This document shows, piece after piece, positions 1 through 7,500 of a DNA stretch of 11,156 nt (position 1 is its first letter; every line of letters starts with the position of its first letter). Below the pieces are notes generated by a model. The model searched no databases. It was given only the letters and a program-made list of their open reading frames with translations, and was not told the origin of the DNA. The position numbers and the translations under genes were made by a program. Source of the DNA: Paraglomus occultum (taxonomy: Eukaryota > Glomeromycota > Glomeromycetes > Paraglomerales > Paraglomeraceae); NCBI GenBank assembly GCA_910592205.1, contig CAJVPJ010001245.1:1-11156 (forward strand), given 5' to 3'.

Positions 1-48
1 CAGCGACAAGAGCTAAATTGTGAAAAACCCCCTCTCGGCAGAACACAC

Positions 49-675
49 CTACGCAATTAATTGCTCTCCCAACCCTACTGTGGACGCCGACCGTAACAGC
101 AACCATGCCATGTAATAGTTGTTATTGTAGTTGGTAAAACCCTTTATGAGTTTGCTGCGATTCGTAAGCCATTTGGAACATCGTCTAAAGTTATTATCCT
201 TGTTATTGTACTTGTGTGTTGGAAGTGAGTATATTCTGGCAAACTCACTCACAAGTGTTGGTGTGCATTCTTCACTACTTCCAAGTAACAGCAACATAAT
301 TTCATACTCATAACCATAATGTTTGCGAATAGCGTAGTAAACGTTGTCAATTCGAGTTGGCTTTACGTTAGTGATTTTCTCGTAAGGTATCCATTCAAGT
401 CTTAAGTCTTTATTTTCGCTTTCCAAGGAATGGCAGGATTATTGAGAGTCTCTGATACTAACGACATGGTAACAGTTTGAATTAGAAAAATTTTTAGTGC
501 ACAAATAAAATGATCTCAATGCTTGTGTTACATTGCACATCCAACGAAACTTTGCGACGGCGTCTCTTATTATACCTATATAACAACGTGAGGTGGTTGA
601 AAAGTTTTGATCGTTGTGCTTTATTTTAAAATAGTTTTGTTGAACTGTTATGCAAATTTCAGCCGATGCTTTCAA
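49..675 (-). pseudogene. Unrecognised protein fragment with one in-frame stop
   Basis: One frame runs from about 675 down to 49 and is broken only by TAA at 441-439. The upper part includes KFRWMCNVTQALRSFYLCT and CYHVVSIRDS. The lower part includes LEWIPYEKITNVKP, RIDNVYYAIRKHYGYEYEI and LVSEFARIYSLPTHKYNN, then NNFRRCSKWLTNRSKLIKGF. The composition (Asn, Tyr, Lys, Ser and aromatics) looks like protein rather than noise. No ATG opens the frame, since a stop lies just before 675. Introns elsewhere here are at least 68 nt and none fits around the stop. The family is unknown to me; it could be a decayed lineage-specific gene. It could also be two chance ORFs. Confidence 0.4.
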
Positions 676-719
676 TTATTGTGTTCGAATAAAAGGATAA
701 TCAATTTGGCTCTAAGGTA

Positions 720-800
720 ATTATCGTGAAGAAGGGCTTAATATTAATAACGTAGTGATACGGAAGCTGGTTTTACTATAATGCTTTCAGTCACGATAAT
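720..800. repeat. Inverted repeat, 10-bp perfect arms
   Basis: Arms ATTATCGTGA (720-729) and TCACGATAAT (791-800) are separated by 61 bases. The repeat lies between the broken frame at 49-675 and the Tc1-type remnant. It could be the remains of a small non-autonomous element, but no target duplication is clear. Confidence 0.45.
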
Positions 801-917
801 AAAGCACTTTTGACAAAGCTTTACAACGGACGTTGTAATTTGGTGAGCAAACACGTATGTACATTCGCTAAGAACGAGAGGTAACAGTGTTGTATCAAAA
901 CGGAGCGAGTTTTCCCG

Positions 918-1570
918 TCAGAGTAACGTAGTGGTTCCAGTATGTATGTTTTGTTGCGAATACCTAATGACTTTTTTAACTAACATGAGTGATTTTATTA
1001 TCCTTGTTTTCGAATAATTGTTATGAAAGTATAATATAATAGTTACACTAGGAGAATGAGCGACTTTTGGAACTAAGCAACTTACATCATACTTTTCATG
1101 AGCTTGTCGCCACACCCATTTATGAGAGTTATTTGAGAATAAAACAAAACGTGACTCATCACTAAATATCATTTCATTCCACTCGTATGACCAGGCTTTT
1201 GCAAATCTTGCAAAGAAGAGACGTTTTTTTCTGTCGCGCTCTGTAATCAGAGGCTTTCGTTTGCCTACACGAGCATACTTTCACTTACCTGCTTCGGCAA
1301 AGCGTGATTTAACTCCGCTGTAAATTGTGGCAACTGTTGCTCTTCTGTTTTTCTTGGTTACACGCACCGGCGAACGAACGTCTCTTTCCGAAAGTATACT
1401 GGTGCTTCCACTTCTTTGTTTACTCTCAACTGTATTTTCATTATTATTATTGATAACGTTTCGGACTGTCATATCCGGGATTCCTAGCTTTCTACTAATC
1501 TCCGCATCACATTTGTAAGCTCCAATAATCTCTGCGCGTTAATAACTGACAGTTCTTGCGTTTTGACCAT
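918..1570 (-). pseudogene. Tc1-like transposase, N-terminal half only (broken)
   Basis: Reading starts at ATG 1570-1568 (MVKTQELSV) and shifts frame near 1530 into a helix-turn-helix region (IIGAYKCDAEISRKLG, then PDMTVRNVI). A second DNA-binding part follows (SGSTSILSERDVRSPVRV, then TKKNRRATVATI). A TGA at 1283-1281 interrupts the frame. The same frame then continues through RKPLITERDRKKRLFFARF to IFSDESRFVLFSNN and WVWRQAHEKYD, which holds the first Asp of the DDE triad. The later QDN and PIENLW blocks with the second Asp and the Glu are not visible. Frameshift, nonsense codon and missing catalytic half make it inactive. Confidence 0.85.
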
Positions 1571-1633
1571 TTTTGAATAAAAACAAATTGTTTTGAATAA
1601 ATTTTTTTAATCGCGAAAATAGCCTGCGTTTTT

Positions 1634-1672
1634 GTGATTCAAATGCATGTTTAATTACCTAATTTGAATCAC
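1634..1672. repeat. Inverted repeat, 11-bp perfect arms
   Basis: Arms GTGATTCAAAT (1634-1644) and ATTTGAATCAC (1662-1672) are separated by 17 bases. The repeat lies between the start of the transposase remnant and the right terminal repeat, so it may be part of the subterminal region of the element. Confidence 0.6.
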
Positions 1673-1769
1673 TACATCAATTTCCAACCGGAGCTCATTT
1701 GAGAGTGTAGTAAAATAAAACTTTTCCTGTTCGCAAAAAAAAAAAAAGTGTTTTGGCCAGTCACTGATT

Positions 1770-2435
1770 AGTGGTATGGTAAGCGCAAGCTGACACTTTG
1801 AGAATGCGAAAAAAAGAAGATAACAATATTCAGACTAATCGCGTGCGTCATTAATTCGGTTTTAATTTTCCGGACACAAGCTCGAATATTTTTCTAGATG
1901 AACATAATTGCCATTTGCGTGGTTGGCGAGATTGTCGGGTTTGATTGATGTTGGAGAGTGTGGATGAAGTCATCTCCTGTCTCGTTTTATTGTCATTCTC
2001 GATCATTTTAGGTTGTCATTCATGCTCGTAAATCCGTTTAGGGAGCTGGCAGAGTAAATCTCTCTTTTCTGAAGCGGATGATGATGGAGAGAATGGGTAA
2101 GAAGATGGGTATGTAGAGGTGTGCTTTGCAGTTCTGGAGTTCTATCATATCATAATTATCATTGCGTACGTCTAATCTCCCACAATGGTAACCTCAAAAC
2201 TTGTGTTCTCATTTTTGACATGTCTAGCCAATACTGCAGCGCGTCATGTGATGTTTGCTTGCATTAAATATATCACGACAGTCAAAGACGATCATAACAG
2301 ACATTGTTATTCCGAATTGCGTTTAAGTTTGCCTACTCTTTACTCAGTATTCAATCGTGGATGTGTATAATATGAATTTTGATATTTAAAACAAATTATT
2401 TTTTTTTAATCTACAGTACTTCAAAGGAAAATATT
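1770..2435. other. Region without recognisable gene
   Basis: About 660 bases between the transposon remnant and the end of VPS15. Only short open frames occur, in both orientations, without recognisable motifs. The stretch around 1920-2110 is less AT-rich than its surroundings and could be transcribed sequence, but nothing more can be said. Confidence 0.5.
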
Positions 2436-2462
2436 ATTAAACACGATTAAACACAATTAAAC
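2436..2462. repeat. Short tandem repeat, 10-bp period
   Basis: About 2.7 copies of ATTAAACAC(G/A), 26-52 bases past the VPS15 stop codon and so probably in its 3' untranslated region. No canonical AATAAA signal is seen on the minus strand close by. Confidence 0.7.
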
Positions 2463-2487
2463 AAAAGTAACGACTACGTATTCTATT

Positions 2488-4514
2488 TCACGCAAATACT
2501 TTTATGATTCCCTCCCGATCTCCACTAATCAGCATTGGATAAGGTATCTCTGTAATGGCAATATCCGTAATACAATCTAAATGATTTCTTAATAAGCTTT
2601 GCTGCTGGAGTATTATGATACTATTGCGCGCATTGGCACTACTTTTAGAAGACGATCGTCTATTATTTGATGAACTTCCATCCCTGCCAACGGCCGAATT
2701 TGCAGAAGAGCCAATTGCTCGTGAGTGGTGAGGAGAGGATTCATAGTGTACAATTAATCCATTAACCGGTTTAGTGCTGTGAAAAGGAAATGTTATGTAA
2801 GTTGACTTGCAAAATTTGTGGTCATCACAACTCTAGTAAACCCAATGTCACTAGCATTAATACTATTCTATAGTTCATAATTCTATTATATCGTCCCATC
2901 ACTCTTAATTATTCGTATTCCTTGTTTTACCTGTACGTAGGCTTGGCTTCATCTGCGTCTTGTCCAGTGACGATATAAGAGTTTTCGGGTGTTGCAATGT
3001 CCCAGAAGCGAATTTTACGATCAGATCCTGCCGTTAACATGTACGAGCATCCAGCTTCAGGCATATATAAAACCGCTCTAATTGAATTATCAACCGCGTA
3101 ACTGCTCTCTTGCGCAGTAAAGGCACTCATTAATATATCGCCTGGACCAGGAGGATCTATAGGCTATTTTAATAAAAATAAATTCTTGTTAAGAAAATTT
3201 ATCGGAAAAAAAAATTGATTTATGAACAATGACTGACATTTGTGCTTTTATAATCTGCCTTCAAACGTACCTTAAAAGTATCCAAACTCACACCGCCCAT
3301 CTTCTCGTCTCCACTTCTGACTGCAAACATTTGCCTACATTCTACTTTCTCAATGTCCCACAAAGACACTTCATGTTTGCCAGCAGCAATAATCACACGC
3401 GGTTCCTTACTATGAGCACACAATAACAATTTGCTTATTTTACTCTTGGTCGGATGCATCCATGATCGAAGCGCAATACGAAAACGCAGATCCCAGAGGG
3501 TGAGAATACCACGAGATGAACCAACAAGCAGCCAGTTGTGAGCGCGGTCGGTCACCATAGCCGTAATAACACCATGACTGCGCGGATTTTCGACAGACCA
3601 AGACAGTTGCATTGAGCGCAGGTCCAGACCGCAGATAGTACCCTTTGTGGTAGCGTACATTAAAATGGACTCTGTGCCTATTTTACGAATTAATATTAGT
3701 AAACGACAACAGAATACCTATCCCCTGTTTTCTATTATTTATATACGTACCTGTATTATAATGCTCCATGGAAATTGCATATTCGTCTTTGAGATACTTT
3801 TCTCGCACAATCTGAAGTTTCCCATACTTGGCAGAATTATTGCCTGGCGTATATTCAACGCGGAATACGTGGATGTTTCCATTATCAGACGCACAAGCGA
3901 TGCTATGAGTACTATCAATGAATGTCATGCATTTAACCTTTCCGCCTACAAGTCATCAGTATATAAATTATCATGGTATTGTAGAATAAAATAACTGATA
4001 TTTTTCTTTCAAAGCACATACCGAGAACATAAGTCGCTCTTGACCTATTTGTCACGTTCTTTTCTAATCGAGCACAGTCCCATATGCGAACAGTTCCGTC
4101 GTCAGAACACGATGCAAAGAATTTATGATCTGGCGATACACAAATCTTGTTTATGGCTGCTTTATGTTCTGTTAGATGAGCTATCAGCGTTCCTGTAATT
4201 AAAAGGCAGATGGTAGTACGTTTTACAATAAGCATATATAGCATATTCATTTCAGAGTACTTTCTTCATCTAGGCATACCTTCTGGACGAAAGTCGGTAA
4301 CCGTCTTTGATACATTGGCGCGTCCATGACGATTTGTGGGAGATTTTGTTATCCTAGGACCAAACTCTATACATTATAAAATAACAGTTGGCAACAGTAA
4401 CCACAAAGTATCATTACAAAAGACGCACTATATCATACTGACCTGGCATGGGATTGGGAAATGTCTTCAGATATCTGCTATCCAATAGATTTTTTACATT
4501 TCTATCATTTCCCT
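2488..4514 (-). other. VPS15: Vps15 C-terminal WD40 propeller (exons 26-32)
   Basis: The entry block [16 protein letters not shown] and the LTEHKAAIN segment are typical of Vps15. Blades seen, by end motif: [10 protein letters not shown] (about 1220), [59 protein letters not shown], and the closing blade [11 protein letters not shown] at the extreme C-terminus. That makes about seven blades. The last one is preceded by a Ser/Arg/Asn-rich insertion of about 30 residues (about 1530-1575). In the complex this propeller contacts the Vps30/Beclin and Atg14/Vps38 arm (family knowledge). Confidence 0.9.
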
Positions 4515-7500
4515 CTGTAAGCAAATACAGAAAAAAAAATAATAATCAATTATTGTTCAATACTGTTGCTTGCTGTCACCATACATATATGCTCTACGTT
4601 ACCATAAGTACTAGACACAAGGGTACTAAGATTCCTTCTAGGCAGAACATCAACACCGCCAATGTTTGCATTATTTACAGGGGTTGCCTCCTGCTCCACT
4701 TTTTTAATAACGGGAATCTCCATGGTGCCCTCCACAGTAGTCATGCTAGTACTGGTCGCAGGGGCTGCTTTAGGGCTCTCGGCTGCTCTGCCAACCAACG
4801 ACATACGTTTTGCCAGGCTGCTTGTAGAACTATTTCTCCGAATATTGATGTCAATAGCAGCTGTTCCGGTCTTGTTTCTCTCAGGCGGAGAAGGTGGTAC
4901 AGTAGACAAGACAGGAACAGACACGAGAGGCGTAGAGGAATTATTATTGTGACCATCTCGTGCTGACGTGTTTGATTTGCCTTCTACTTGGCCCATTGAA
5001 ATGCGACGATTGCGGCTGTTGGCGAAATTCGTGGCAGTCACGTCACTCCCGCCTCGCGGATTATAAGATAATGAAACAGGTTTATACTGCGCTGTTGTTT
5101 CCGTAAGTGAAGTTTTACTGTTTGCGGCGCTTGGTATACGGTATGGACTGAGAACAAAGAGAATGAATCATTGTGGTAAGGACGGTAAGGATTGTAATTG
5201 AACTACACGGAAACATTTGTAAAATACCTTGTAGGTATAGCCTACCAAATGTTGAAAATATCATATATAATTAATTATCATCTGAAAACTGTGATAATAA
5301 CAACACAACCATACAATGTTGCTTACTCTGTCAGTCGCCCCATTCGTCATGTTATCCAAATTTGCGGGTCTCAGGAAGACATTGTGAATTGTAATTCCGA
5401 TATTCTTTAGCTTGACTGAGCCATCTTGCTGTAATATTCAAATGTCATAATTAGAAACGAGACGCAAACAATTTGATACTGGAACATAGATATTACCTCA
5501 ATATTTACGACATCCTCGTTTTGCGTTTTTGGCCTTGCACTAACGCCAGTTGGAAGGAGCAGTGAAAGCATACAAATTAGTAACAACAGTTCAATATACG
5601 ATTACGATCTTACTTGGTAGTTACAAGTTTACCTCTTTGATACCGAAAGTTTGTAAATATAGTCTCTCATTGCAGCCAGCTTTTCTTCATCTTCATCTGT
5701 CATTCCAATATTCCTTAGCTTCTTCAAATAATGCTCATCTCTATAAACATAAAAATGTCCACATGGATTTATAACCGCAATGTAATGGTACAAACTACTC
5801 TTCGAGCATTTTGGAAAAAAAAAATTTTTCACTCACTCTTCCGATTTTGCAATTTTCTCATTGTTAATAGCGAGTGTTGAAGTCCGACGAGCAAGCATTG
5901 TTATAGCTGTTATACTGCTGGCAGAGTTGGACAAGTTCGATTTGGAAACTTTACGCTCTTTTGATTGTTTCCAAAATAACGACTTGTTTGCCTTGCTTGC
6001 CCATGTCAAAGCAGCTCCGAACACAGCCCTGGAGAGCTAGTCATAAAAATTGTATTTAGTCTTGTCTGATAAATGAGACTTCGTGAATATGCTATCAGGC
6101 AAGAATTGTGTTGCGTTACCGGTTCCTTGACGTTCTCCAATAATTGTAATTCCGTTACTTCTGCGATATCAGCTTGTAAAAACGGCCTTATTATAGGGTA
6201 TACAATGCACCAGACGTCAGTGGTAGGTAGAAGCTTAGCAGCAGATGATATAAATGCGATTGCCCCTATTTAATAGAATACGCAAATATGAGTTTTGAAT
6301 ATCGCCTGTTTAATAAAAACATGTTAATTTCTTACCATATCTAATCCAAATACTTGGGTGACAGAGTAATGATGATATGATTCCAACTAATTCCCACAAT
6401 TTCATTTTGTGAAATAGGCCCAATTCGGCCAGACTCGTGAGCGAATTCAATACTTTCTCAACAACAAATTCCTCGGCATCTTTGAAAGAATTGTATTAAA
6501 AAGTTAGGAGGCGTGGTTAATACCGATCACAATCCTTGTTTATTTGCTTACCAGTGAGAGCTTGGATCATTAACGGAAGAATATATTCCTCCAAACTACG
6601 ACCGCCGACGAATGTTCCTACTCCAATTATACTCTCAAAAAATGTACTGATGTATGAAATGAGATGAGGTTAGAAAATGGTCTTGTAATATCAGTATTGT
6701 ATGCCTATGTCTCATATTAAATGGTGCTTATACTCCTCAAGCAATAACAAATGTGGCAATTTTAATAAAATAACATTTACCATCTTAACATCCAATCTCT
6801 ATCGTTCAAATACGTAATCATATGGCTCAATAACACGTCATTCGCTTTTTGTCGTCCAAAAAATATACATAGGCTGGTTATATTTGCTAGTAGAGCTCTC
6901 TTGACAGCACTCTCAGGGTCAATAAGCAGTATTGTGACTTGCTCTTGGATGACGGATTGCAGGTCATGCAAATTAGAGTCGTACGTTCCCTTGAGAGTAG
7001 TAGTAATAAAGTATTAGTAACTGTCATAGTTGTAAGATTAACCCGTTATTTAATGTACTAGCATACCTCAAATGCACCATAATCTGTAGTACGACCCGAT
7101 ATTGTTAATGAGCCATCCGATTTGAATGCCTGAATTTAACAAGTTTGTCAACTAAATTCAAATTCGATTCCATAAATTCGATGAATATTTAATAATGCTA
7201 ACCTGTGTCATCTCCAAAAATCTCAGAGCACTGTCCGCAATTGAAGCTATGCACTGAGCGTACGTTACTCTTACAACGACCTCAGGGTCCGACGCAAATT
7301 TCACAACGTTTGGGAGAATATATTCTGGAAATATTGTGGCATTATGCGGCGTTATTCTCTCCACCATTAGTAGCTGTCAATATGTAAATCGGACGATGTA
7401 ATGACAAAGCGAGTCAGTAGTTGGCAAAAAGCAAATGAATAAATATTTTACAGATGACACGAACAAATGCATATTCTAGCATTGCCAATACTTGCCAAAT

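Larger units (their letters stand above)
885..1766 (-). mobile_element. Decayed, shortened Tc1/mariner-type DNA transposon
   Basis: The element carries a Tc1-type transposase remnant between candidate terminal inverted repeats. The right end (minus strand from 1766) reads CAGTGACTGGCCAAAAC, close to the known Tc1-type terminus CAGTG..TGGCCAAA. The left end (plus strand from 885) reads CAGTGTTGTATCAAAAC: both share CAGTG, six bases, then CAAAAC. TA dinucleotides lie within a few bases outside each end, but the target duplication is blurred. The length of about 880 bp is well below the 1.3-1.7 kb of intact elements, which implies an internal deletion. The right end matches well; the left end is less certain. 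Confidence 0.65.

Noticed and set aside
1734-1747. Run of 13 A's read as a poly-A tail of a retroposon
   Set aside because: It sits just inside the Tc1-type terminus (T-run on the minus strand after CACT), and no retroposon sequence precedes it.
2185-2370. Plus-strand frame of 61 codons in the gene-free interval
   Set aside because: No family motif, promoter or splice support; expected by chance in sequence of this composition.
3647-3994. Plus-strand frame of 115 codons
   Set aside because: Antisense to a WD40 exon and its flanking introns, with no protein-like motif.
4448-4966. Long plus-strand frames opposite the VPS15 linker exon (also 4662-4952), and a minus frame at 4741-4956
   Set aside because: They overlap the 545-nt linker exon in other frames, cross its splice sites and show no motifs. 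They are shadows of a biased coding sequence.
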